A stretch of 64,000 nucleotides of DNA, taken from the NCBI GenBank assembly GCA_029224185.1, contig CM055198.1, positions 8,993,124 through 9,057,123 on the forward strand. Direction: 5' to 3'. Position numbers and translations under genes: made by a program. Positions 53,729-64,000 of the stretch are shown in pieces. The notes under the pieces are model-generated. The model worked only from the letters and a program-made list of their open reading frames with translations. It was not told where the DNA came from and searched no databases. Every line of letters starts with the position of its first letter. The stretch's first letter is position 1. This DNA comes from Karalla daura (lineage: Eukaryota; Chordata; Actinopteri; Chaetodontiformes; Leiognathidae).

Positions 53729-55636
53729 AGGGCAGTCTGTATCCCTGGGTCCACCTGGCCATGGGAACTCATATGGCCATGTGCGGTTAGGATTTTGCCC
53801 CTGGGACCGTGGCATATGTGTGTGTGTGTGTAAATGGGTGGCATTGCAGCGTGTGTGTGTGTGTGTGTTGCCATGGCAACTTCACAAAACAGCTGGCTGC
53901 CCTCTTCCTTTTCCAGGTCTGTGGATTAATGGTCAAGACCAGTGCTAGATGGTTGTACTCGTACAACAAGGACCTAAAATCCTGTTTCCTATAAATAATT
54001 TTTCTCAACCCTTGGATGCTTCAGCTGTGAATCATTTTCTCTGACTTCAGAGCATCCCCAACCAGCCATGACTTCCCCCAAAGTCAGCTACAAAATATTA
54101 ATACCAAGTGCTCCTATTACCATATGAACACCCCAAAGGAACTGATGCAAATCAGTCTGTGCCCTCAGTGCCCTTTCTAAGAGCTTTACCCCGTAACCCT
54201 GCCAGCTCTGCACGCAGTCGGGTCAGTGGTGATATGATAAAGTTGCTGCGAGCGTCTCCTACCCCATCCTAATTGGTGTCTGACCCCTTAAAATAACAAA
54301 AAAAAAAAGTTCAAACCCTGCCCCACTGTAGGTTGCTATAGCAGCTTGGAGCACTTTGCAGGTGTCTGAAATTGTGAAACTGTGCCAAGTATTTCCACAT
54401 AGGGCACGGAACGGGAAGAGGACCCGAGACTCTGAGCAGATATAAGAGTCGGCTTCACACGTTGCCCTCCCGTGCCCCACAGTTTATTATTCATGAGTGT
54501 GTATCTGTAGTTGGGGCGTGGGCGCATGTACGAGTGTGTTGTCGCTTGTGAAGGAGCATCTGTGCATGTGTTTGCGAGACGCTGCGTGCATTGTGCATGC
54601 TCATTGTGTTGTTATCGGGCCGTCTTGACCGCAGTGAAGACGCCACTGCGTTGAACCCAGAACATATGCGTTCAGCATATGTGTCCTCGGGGCTAATGCG
54701 GTGAATGTTAATGCTAATTATCCAGTCTGGGCCAGATACCGTCGCCGTATGATACTGTTAGTAAACCATGCTCAGGAAGCGGAGATCAGCCCCTTTGTTT
54801 CAGAAAGACTTATTACAGATTAAGGAAAAGCTTCAGAAAGAGGCTTTGACGGGCTGCCAGCGCACATGTGGCTCTGTGCAGCGCCTCAGCAGCGGATGAA
54901 CATCCAGCACACAGGTTCACCCTGGTGTCTCCCTCGCCTGTGTCATCCCGCGTCTCCTCATCCCCGCTCCAGTCTCTGTGCATTGTATTAAAGAGGCTAC
55001 AGCTGTTACAGTTTGTTGTTATTCAACGCCTCCGCCAGCTGCCATGTTCGAATCACTTCAATGCGAGGAAGTCTTCTTCCTGCTCCGGGTGAGACACAAG
55101 CAGTTGGAGCCAGAAATCAGCTCTGCGCAGTTTACAGGAAATCTTTTTTTTCCTGTTTTCTTTTTGCCATCAAGTCCCGATTGCTTTGACACATTTGTAG
55201 AATGCTGCAGCAAGGGTCTCTGGTTACCAGTTTCTGCAGCGGCGAAATAATGAGCAGGTATTAGTCACGTCGCTTAATTTTAGTAACTTCATGAATATGA
55301 TGCTTAAATTCACTCATAATTTGGATCAGTTTGCCATAAAAAGCATCAAATAAAAGCCCTGAGCGAGTACATCCCCTTTTAACCCAAATGCCAGAGTTGG
55401 AAATGCACCGACGCAGATGCACTCTGTTGATTTATGATCACCGATGGTGAATTAGAGCATCAATTCCATCAATGTTAATCAGGATGGAGGAGAGATAGAT
55501 TAGTCAAAAGCCCATGATATTATTGGATACACAGCAATGAATGCTGGGTAAAGGAGTGACAGTGAGGGGGCATTCAGACCTCCAGGGGGCAGGAGGTCAC
55601 ATTATGAAGCATATGCCATGTGCACATGGGTGTATC

Positions 55637-55683
55637 AGTGTGTGTATGTGTGTGTATGTGTGTGTGTGTGTGTGTGTGTGCAT

Positions 55684-55730
<47 letters not shown>
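55637..55730. repeat. (TG)n microsatellite
   Basis: About 94 bases of TG repeat with a few interruptions (TATG, CATG). It lies in the kcnab1 first intron. Confidence 0.95.
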
Positions 55731-55731
<1 letters not shown>

Positions 55732-57105
55732 ACAGTCTGGATGTCTGACAGTCCGTCTGATTAAACGAGCTCTGCCTGCCGACGGACCGTGGTGTGAAGG
55801 TGACAGAGTTTCAGTGTCCGCGCAGTTGTTTCTCCACTCCACTGTCACTCACTGCTTTGTGCCTTTGTTCCGGGCGTCTTCAATTACCGTCTTTGCCCCT
55901 CAATCACCTGTTTCCACCAGAGATTTGTGATTACTCACTTACGAAATGACAGCGTCAGTCTTCTCATTGATACAGAGGTGCTTCCGGAGATTTTTTTACG
56001 GCATGAGGCAACAATTGCATCTTCATTTTCTAATGCCAGATACCTGTTCTGAACTGCTTTTGTGGCAAAGGATTGTAAGGTTTGTATTCTAATGTAAATA
56101 CTGACAGCACATTTGAGCCTTGATCTTATTTATAGATGTCGCTACTCCTCTCACTAATCCTGCTGCTGCATTAAACTTCACAACCCTGTCAGTTTATACC
56201 AAATGCAAATTTTATCCTGTGCATGTACTGTCAAAACCATTTCATTCTGAGTTGAAAAGTACAATTAATACATAATTAGTATAATCAGTATAACATACAT
56301 TTTCAGCCGAACCTGCTTTCCATAAAAATAAACTTAACCTATTACACTCCTTTTAAAGTATATTAATTCATTTAGTTCATGATTAAACCTGTAATGTAAA
56401 CTGACTGTAGCGCCTTGTGAAATGGTCCTAGATGTGAAAATGTAGAGCTGTTAGCTGACCTTTCGATTCTGTGGCTTATAAAGCAAGTTAAGATAAGAAA
56501 CTAAGTATGTTATATATCTCTGAAGGGAAATCATTCTGTACAGCAGCCAAAAATTATACAACATAACATCACATTCACGGTACAGAATTTACATTCACAA
56601 ATGTGAGAAAAGAAAAAGGAGTAACAGTGCACACAGTTCTGAGTTTAGACCCCTGATCGGAAAGAGCAACAGTGAATGTTTAGTGATTACAGCCAGCTTC
56701 AAGCCTTTCCTCTCTGGGCTCTTGTGCTCACTGTGTTTGGACTCTGGCATCTGCCTATGTAAGGAGAAGCTGTCCAGGCGTGCAGTTTTACTTATTGTGT
56801 AATCTAACGGAGGGAAGAGATGATGGGGATGGGGTAGAGAGGGAGGGTGTGTAGACAGGGGGCTAAAGCTAAAATATACAATAAAGAGGACAAATGAAAA
56901 AAGGCACGTAGTTGTGTGGTGTTGCGTGTCTGACATACTTTCTGTGTGTCCCTTTCTGTGTGCTCTGTGCGTTGGTGCCAGCCTGTATTCTTAATCAGAG
57001 CCTAATGAAGCCACAGTTCGTAACGGATCGACACTTGAGAAGCGGTGAGTGAAATTGCGCACTCAACCAGAGACTCATAAGACACATCCACATAGGCACG
57101 CACAC

Positions 57106-57111
57106 ACGCGG

Positions 57112-57143
<32 letters not shown>
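57106..57143. repeat. (CA)n microsatellite
   Basis: A CA repeat of about 35 bases in the kcnab1 first intron. Confidence 0.9.
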
Positions 57144-57146
<3 letters not shown>

Positions 57147-60100
57147 CAGACACGGACATACGAATGCACAGGCAGATAAATGCGTCAATTGCTCATCCTT
57201 TATTCATCTTGGAAAACAAGTGAATATTTAACATGGGAGCTGGTATCCTCTCTAAATACTTAATTGGTCAGGCAGTCACAGAAACGTGTGGGTATTTGTG
57301 TGCCTCAGCTTCTCATTACCTCTTATTGTGACATGTTCCAATTTCTGTTTTTAGTAGGGAGTTTATTACACCATGGGTGTGTGTGTCTGTTGGTTTACTT
57401 TAACTGCACGTCCATTGGTATCTATCGTGCTCGTGGTCGTTTTCGGCCTGCTGAACCACAGTACACATCTCTAAAAGAATATCATCCAAACCTCCCCTGC
57501 GTGTATTTTCCACCAGTATTTAAGAGGCGGCGTTTAAGTGTCAGTTTAGAGTCGTTCCATTATGGATGCTGTAAGCCTGTTACAGTGAATGCTGCTTCAG
57601 AGTGTGATGAACTGTGATGTGTTTTCCACGCAAGGCATTAGACTGTGCAAGATCCTGTGTCACCCATGGCTTAGACCCAGCTATAACAAATTACACTGGA
57701 ACAAGGCTGCAGTTTGTCATTTGACGATGGGAAAAGCCTTTTACCAATGTGCCATATTAAAGGTGTATTACCTATGATACAGTTTTTAGAACTTTCTAGA
57801 AAACTCTTGGAATGGAATCGCTTCAACTGAGGTCCTGCATAATTTGTACTTGTTTTGTACTCTTTAGAACATGTTTTGGACTGGGCTGTTTTAAACATTG
57901 TGTATATGCTATCTAGCTAATCTATCTAGGCAGAGGGTCAGAGCACTTGCTAAAACTAATTCAGTATTTTTTCTTTTTGTTTGTTTTGTTTCTTTTTTTT
58001 CTTAACTTATCGATCTTCCTCAAATTGGTGAAACAGCGCCCCACTGGGCTGTGAAGGCCACTAGATGTGAGTAAGCGTGTGTGGCCACAAAGGGTATTGC
58101 AGCCCGATAGTCAGTCGTTGATCAGCTTTAAAATATCGTGCTGTAACTGCGGGGATTGGCCAAATTCTACAGGATTTCTAACATTATCCACGTTAGACAG
58201 GTTTTGAGAGTCTTGAGACAAAACCCACACATTATCATCGAAATACCATGCGATCACGGACATGTGCTGACCAAATGACTTCAAAAAACGTGAGTAAAAA
58301 GCGCCATTATTTCTGATACTTTTCCTAACTCCACTTTCCTGCCGTTTAAATGGTTTATATGCCGTTGTAGAGGTTATTTAAACAGTCAGGTATTCACTTC
58401 ATGAAACGTGTGTTTGTGGACCGTGTCAAGCTCTGGAACTTATGATTTTGTCTTATCCATGAAGATTAAGGGACACGTGCATGTTGCGCGTTGCACATTG
58501 GTTTTTTGTACAAAGCTCAAGTCAAGGATTTTTTTTTTTTTTTTTTAGTTTTATTGTTGGATTCTTATGTTCGGGTGAGCTAAGGTAATATATTGATGTT
58601 ACTAGACTGTTGAAAGAATGATTGATAGAGATGATAAAAGCGTAGTAAAAAGTTGCCAGGCATCATTAGGTGAAGGTGAGCTGGATGTCAGCGGAGCTGG
58701 GTTCTCAAACGATCCAATCAGGCAGCGTGAGTGGAAGCAGCTGTGAGGACGAACACTTAAATTAAAGTTTAAGTTGGAAGAAGTAAAGAAAAAAGCACAA
58801 GGTTGTGTGAGGGAATTATTTACCTCTATCTCACTGATGAAGGGTAGATAAAATACTGAAAACAGGCAGAAGATTTCAACAGCAACACGCACTGAATTTG
58901 TGAAATCAGAGCAATTAGAGTTAAATCTGATATGTGTTTATGAATGAGAGAGCTGAGGTAGAAGGAGGGAGGTTGGAGACTTGGACGGAAAGGCATACAT
59001 GCTCACTTGCATATAGTTACACATTTATTCAAGTTTTACCTTGAGGTCATCCCATCGATTTATTAGCTCCTTAGTGGCTCTCTCTGTCTGTCCAACCCTG
59101 AGTCCCGACTACAACATGGAGTGGAATTAGAGCAGATGCTATAAGCTAATACCTGGTCTTAACTTGACTCTCATTACTAAATCGGGCCTGGGAAATGAGC
59201 TCAACTCTGACAGACGGTGCCCCTAACCCTCCCAGTCACTACACAGACCTCCACTGTTTGACTTGTGTCAGCACTGGTGATGGCGCGCTGATCAATAGGG
59301 TGTCTTTTTGCTCTATTGACCCACTAGGTTAGGGCGGGCTAGTTTGGGCAGACTCTACGGTCGCTGCGCTCGGCTGTCTCAGATGATCCATCCATGATCT
59401 TACCCGTGAGTCCGTCACAGGACACAGACACCATCCTAGCGCTAAGATGACTCCTATCTCTCCCTGTGCGTCTTACTCCTTCCTTCCGCCGTGGTCTTTG
59501 AGTTTCGCTGCCTTGCTCATCCTCTCTCCCGGGTAGGTGTCCATTATTGATGAGGGCTGATAAGCGGTTATTTAAGAGGCAGCGCTCTCCTTGGGTCTCG
59601 CTGAGGTCACTTGAGGATAACGCTCCAGCGGCGCTTCATCTTGCTCTCTCTCTCGCTGATTCACTTTAAAAAAAAAAAAAAGACAGAAAGCAAAGGAGCT
59701 CTGCCAACTTTAATTTTGTGGTGCGTGCCCCCGCGCGCGCACGCACACACTCACACACACACACGTACTCCTCTTTTTACTTTCAGATTTATTGACTGAT
59801 GTTCAAGGTGACTCTGTAGACAAATCAAAAGACAGCCAAAGTAGCCAGTGAGCTCTGAACACACTCTCTCACACACACACACGCACACACACACACTCAA
59901 TTAAAAATCCCCACAAAGGCTCGCTAATAGGTTTGCGTGTGTATGCGAGATGTGAGGCTGGGCCATTTGCTGCAGCAGATCTTTCAAGATGAGAGCAGCG
60001 GTTACATACCCCATTTGTAACGATGATGCGGTCGCACCTGAGGGCCGGTCGCGTGGGTGCGTTCAGGCTGTCAAGGGGGGGGGGGGGGTTGGCAACATGT

Positions 60101-63100
60101 TTAGCTGTTTCATGGCACATGTGGGCGGGCGAGCGGGGGTTGCTGAGGGTTAGTTACAGGGAGGAGGTGCGTAAACGAGAGTCCTGGGAGCCGCTGCGAG
60201 AGATCAAAAGAGAAAGCCGGAGTAATCCACAAGAAGCGAAAAGCATCCTCCGGTTCCTTGCCTGGGTTGCCGGTTTGCGGCGGTGCCACTAGGGGGAGCC
60301 GTGCACCTGCTGTCACTGTGACGAGAGAGCGCGTAGGTGCCTGTGTGTGCGTGTGTGTTGGAGAAATACCCTCAGACGGGCCTGGATTTGGTGGCAGGGA
60401 GTCTGTTGCACTTCCACGCGGATATTAACTGGAGCGCCACGCGGCCGATGTCTCATTACAGCCAGGCGCAGCGTGGTATCCGTCGCGGCGCTGTGTTGCT
60501 GCTTGTATTTACTGACTGAGATCAGGAGCCGGCACACTGACGACAGCAGCGCGTCCCGCGGCCTGCGCTAAATTGCCCGTGACGTCCCGGAGATGCGGCG
60601 CGTTTGCCAGGAGAGAGGAGAGAAACACTGCGCCGCCCCGGGACGGGCTGCAGTCAGTCTGCAGCGGAGCGTGGCCCGTGGCCGTGGAGGCCTTTTACAA
60701 CAGGGCTCGAGGACGGGGCCCGTGTAATATACATCTCAGCACCTTCTACAGACAAACAATTACCCCCCCCCTTCCCTCACACACACACCCTTTGTCTTTT
60801 ACCTCCGCCTCCATTTCCCTCTTTGCCACTGAAGCAATTTTCTCCCGGCTCTTTTTTTTCCCCCTTCTTTTTAATCTTGCTGCTGTTCTCATCTCGCCCG
60901 CATGCGTCTCTGTCATTTCCTGCCCTCCTTCCTTCCCTCGCTCCTTTCTTTAATCAGCCTTTTGCCCCCCCCCACCCCCTGCGCTCCTTTAGTCCTGTCA
61001 TTAGCCCCCCCCCATCCCCTCCCACCTACGGTCAGTTTTAGTGTCGCCATATACAGTGGCTCCACTTCACTGCGCTAAGCCGATACCCTGACGCAGGCAA
61101 ACTTTATGCTTCCTTGGATCAGCACTTTTCTTGGCTTTTCTCTCTCTCTCTCTCTCTCTTCCACTCCCTCACACACAGAGCGAGTGAGGGAGAGCAAGAG
61201 GCTACTCTCAGGTGCAGCGCTATGGTTTGTAAGAAAGGCATATTACATTTTTTTTGTGCTCTCCCCCCAAGGCCTACTTAGAGAGGAAAGGTGAGAGAAC
61301 AGAGGACGAAAAGCAGGATATGAGAGATTGCCGTCATAATAACGGCTAAAGTGCAATGTAGATCCCACACGCACACACACACACACACTCCCTCCAGCTT
61401 TCACTGCAGTATTTGTCACTGTTGGAACAGGCAATAAGTGTCGGGGAATGCCGCATATGGCTGAGTGAAACACAGCGGTACTTGTAGAGCAAATACAGGA
61501 CAAGTAGTTGCATAAATCCAGATCCATAAACACTTACTGTTCGTGGTGAGTGGCTTCTGTGAAGCAAAATGCAACGATGCAGCGATCTGTGGCCTGTGAC
61601 TGCGGTCTACTGTTTCGCATCGCGGAGAGCTCACGTCCCCGCCTTGTTGTCAGGACAGCCCGGCTATCAAAGCCACTGGTCCACTGAAATGAACAGTGAT
61701 CGAGACGTTTCGGCTTTTATTCTGCAGTCTATCCCTGCCCATGTCCAGATGTGACTCAACAGCCAACAGCACTGTAAAAATAGACGGCGTTTGTCTCCAT
61801 GTTTCTCAGTTGGTTCGTTTTGCTGCATAGGCGCCGTGTGTCATGGTGCAAAGTGATTCAGTCTGCGCCGCAGGATCAAGCACCGGTGGGTGCAGTCCTA
61901 CCTGCCTCACGCAGCCGCTCGCTGTAAATCCTCACCTGATGAGCTGCGCGTTGCGCCGATGATGAATGCCGTGAGACGGGCCGCAGAAATTCCCCGTCAG
62001 CACTGACGAGTGATAGGGAATCCTCCAGGTGTAGATCACACACGCACATAAATCAGTAAACACACGCACACACACGCACACGCACTGTGCTCAGGCTTCC
62101 CAGTTTTCACACAGTCAGCCGTTTTATAGCGCTTGACAACTTCTGGAGCTCTTCAGATGGATGGGGTAACATGGAGAGGAATCCCAGAGCGTTTTTGCCT
62201 CCCCTCTACCTCCGTCCTCCAGCCCAGGCATGGGGTCTGGCTTCACCTTTGTGATAAGCACCGCCACAACGGGGCTCTTAGCGGGACGGCCGAGTGGCTC
62301 CTGCATGACGTAAGAGCGCTCCTTCACACGGCCACTTCACCCTCCCATTACCGTCAAGTGGCTCCATTTCAACACTTTTCTGCTTTAAGTCATTTCGCTC
62401 GTAATCGTTCCATGCACTGCAGAGCAGGAGATGAGATTCTTTATGAAGCTTGTCATTTAGAAAAAAAAACGAAAAAGCTCCCTCTAAATGTATCTCGACG
62501 GCAGACAAATGTCACGGTGTCAATTTGAAGGCAAAAGTAAAATGCCTGAAGATAAACTGTGCGCTTTGAATACACTAATGCTTGAAATTCATCCCTATTA
62601 GGAGAGAGGAAGATGTCTCCCATGGAGGATCACGATTTGTATTTCGATTCAATTACAATGAAAATTATGAATCGATCAAACGAGACGACTCGCAAACCTC
62701 TGTCTGGTGAAAACATGTCACAGACAGTAGGAGAAAGTTGAACGTTAGCGCAGAGTATGAAACTAACCAGCCGGTAATCATCAAATAATTAGAGTATGAA
62801 ATTGAAGCAGAGGGGGGATGCGCATTAGACCAGACCCAGGTGTTTGATATAATCCAATTAACAAAGTGATGAACTCATCAGAGCTGGTAGATGAAAAGCA
62901 TGCAATGCTCGTCTCTCTCTCTCTCTCTCTCTCTCTGTTTGCCTCTGTCACTCTCATCCCCTCACATACATGCTCAGACACCATCTGTTTTAGCTCCCTC
63001 GTGAAGTTTATAGCCAGAACTCAGAGAGAGAGAGGGAGAGAGGAACTCGCATGAGGGAGCATTTTCATACAGATCAACTCTTTCTTTTCCATTTCACACC

Positions 63101-63505
63101 AGCTCTGACCTTTAACGGGCTCTATGAATCCAATCTCTCCTTCCCGTGGCTCATTGCCTGTGCTACAGAGTCGGCGTATCCACTCAGCCATCCGGTTGCA
63201 CTGGTTTTCGTACCGTGAGCCCTCTGTTCTTTTTAAGCTAGCAGCTGGAGGAGCAACGTGAGCGGAGCAGCCTCGCTCAGCATCGTGCAGCATCAGCCAG
63301 TGTCGCGCTCGTGATTTATGCCCATATCTACCAATGAAACTCAATTACATGCATCCTTTGGTTCCTTGGATGTGAGACTTCACCCTGGCTCAGACTGTAT
63401 TCATCTTAAAGGGGATCTAGAATGAAGAAAAAAACCCCACACCTTTACCTTCAGAGCCATCAGTATACATAGATTGCCGTTCACTGCAACTTTTGCTCAT
63501 TCTTC

Positions 63506-63536
<31 letters not shown>

Positions 63537-63553
63537 TTTGTGTGTGTGTGTGT
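63506..63553. repeat. Inverted microsatellite (CA)n-ATATTTTG-(TG)n
   Basis: About 14 CA units at 63506-63533 are followed after about 5 bases by about 7 TG units (63539-63553). The two arms are complementary, so single-stranded DNA or RNA would fold into a hairpin. Confidence 0.9.
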
Positions 63554-64000
63554 CTGTGTCTGACCAAGAGTGCTGCTCTGATGGAGAAATGTCGTCAAGG
63601 TCACAGCACACAATTTCACAAATAAATCCAGAGGACCATTGGATTTCAGGCTTTCCCCACCTCAGCTCTGGATGAGTGCCACTTTCTTCTGCTGCATTTT
63701 GTCAATTTGACCTTTGGGTTGTTGTTGTTTTTGTTTGTTTCTTCCTGAGAAGCAGGTTGAATGAAGGATTTGCTTCTTTTCCCCTGGGCTCAGTCCAAGT
63801 TTTTGATTGACTGTGGCAGCCACCGGAAAACATGCCAGAGAGGTGAATGACGAACCGAGCTTCTTCTCTGGTCCGTCTTGCCTTGCTGCTGTGTTCCAGT
63901 AGGCGCTCACTTGTTGATCTGACGTATCACTATAAACCTTATTTTTAGCTGTGCGCAAAGAGGAGATTGACATTTAGTGTGGTCTTTCAGCTGCAGATCA

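Larger units (their letters stand above)
52421..64000. other. kcnab1 first intron, continuing past the window
   Basis: 11.6 kb with no recognisable exon of the aldo-keto reductase core (for example the NLGKSGLRVSCLGLG segment) and no other supported gene. It contains many short TG/CA and CT arrays, notably at 53694-53726, 55637-55730, 57106-57143, 59709-59765 and 63506-63553. Several AT-rich, repeat-free stretches (around 54650-54750 and 55400-55510) could be conserved non-coding elements, but that needs alignment. Confidence 0.6.

Noticed and set aside
60573..61041. Pro/Ser-rich ORFs of 126-145 codons
   Set aside because: Pyrimidine-rich low-complexity sequence with no recognisable domain or exon structure.

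Overview
The window is nuclear DNA of a ray-finned (teleost) fish. It shows multi-exon genes with GT-AG (and two GC-AG) introns, many dinucleotide and tetranucleotide microsatellites, short introns, and relics of fish interspersed repeats. Protein sequences closely resemble vertebrate orthologues. No bacterial, phage, CRISPR or plasmid feature was seen. All gene models below were built by hand from splice sites, reading phase and remembered family sequences; no database search was run.

Layout. (1) 0.27-3.4 kb, minus: tubd1 (delta-tubulin), 7 coding exons. (2) 4.27-10.2 kb, plus: rps6kb1 (p70 S6 kinase 1), 15 coding exons, head-to-head with tubd1 across a GC-rich shared promoter with NRF-1-like and YY1-like motifs. 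(3) 12.65-16.07 kb, minus: slc33a1 (ER acetyl-CoA transporter), 8 coding exons, tail-to-tail with rps6kb1. (4) 20.1-28.2 kb, plus: gmps (GMP synthase), 16 coding exons, head-to-head with slc33a1. (5) 31.8-38.5 kb, plus: an intact 951-residue class C GPCR of the CaSR/V2R type, probably the fish OlfC/V2R family-C receptor olfcc1, in 14 coding exons. (6) 45.4-64 kb, plus: the 5' end of kcnab1 (Kv channel beta-1 subunit), represented by two alternative first exons (Kvbeta1.3-like and Kvbeta1.2-like). The shared exons must lie beyond the right edge.

The order matches two human segments: TUBD1-RPS6KB1 (17q23.1) and SLC33A1-GMPS-KCNAB1 (3q25.31). They are joined here between about 11.1 and 12.6 kb. 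The genes do not form a functional pathway; the arrangement is inherited synteny with two bidirectional promoters.

The points most worth a second look are in the class C receptor. Its second intracellular loop carries a long Ala/Lys-rich plus Asn-rich insertion, its seven-transmembrane domain is split by introns, and its 3' UTR contains a near-perfect inverted-repeat transposon. Other points are GC-AG introns in tubd1 and gmps, upstream ORFs and the absence of a p85 start in rps6kb1, and several 20-30 base poly-G/C tracts.
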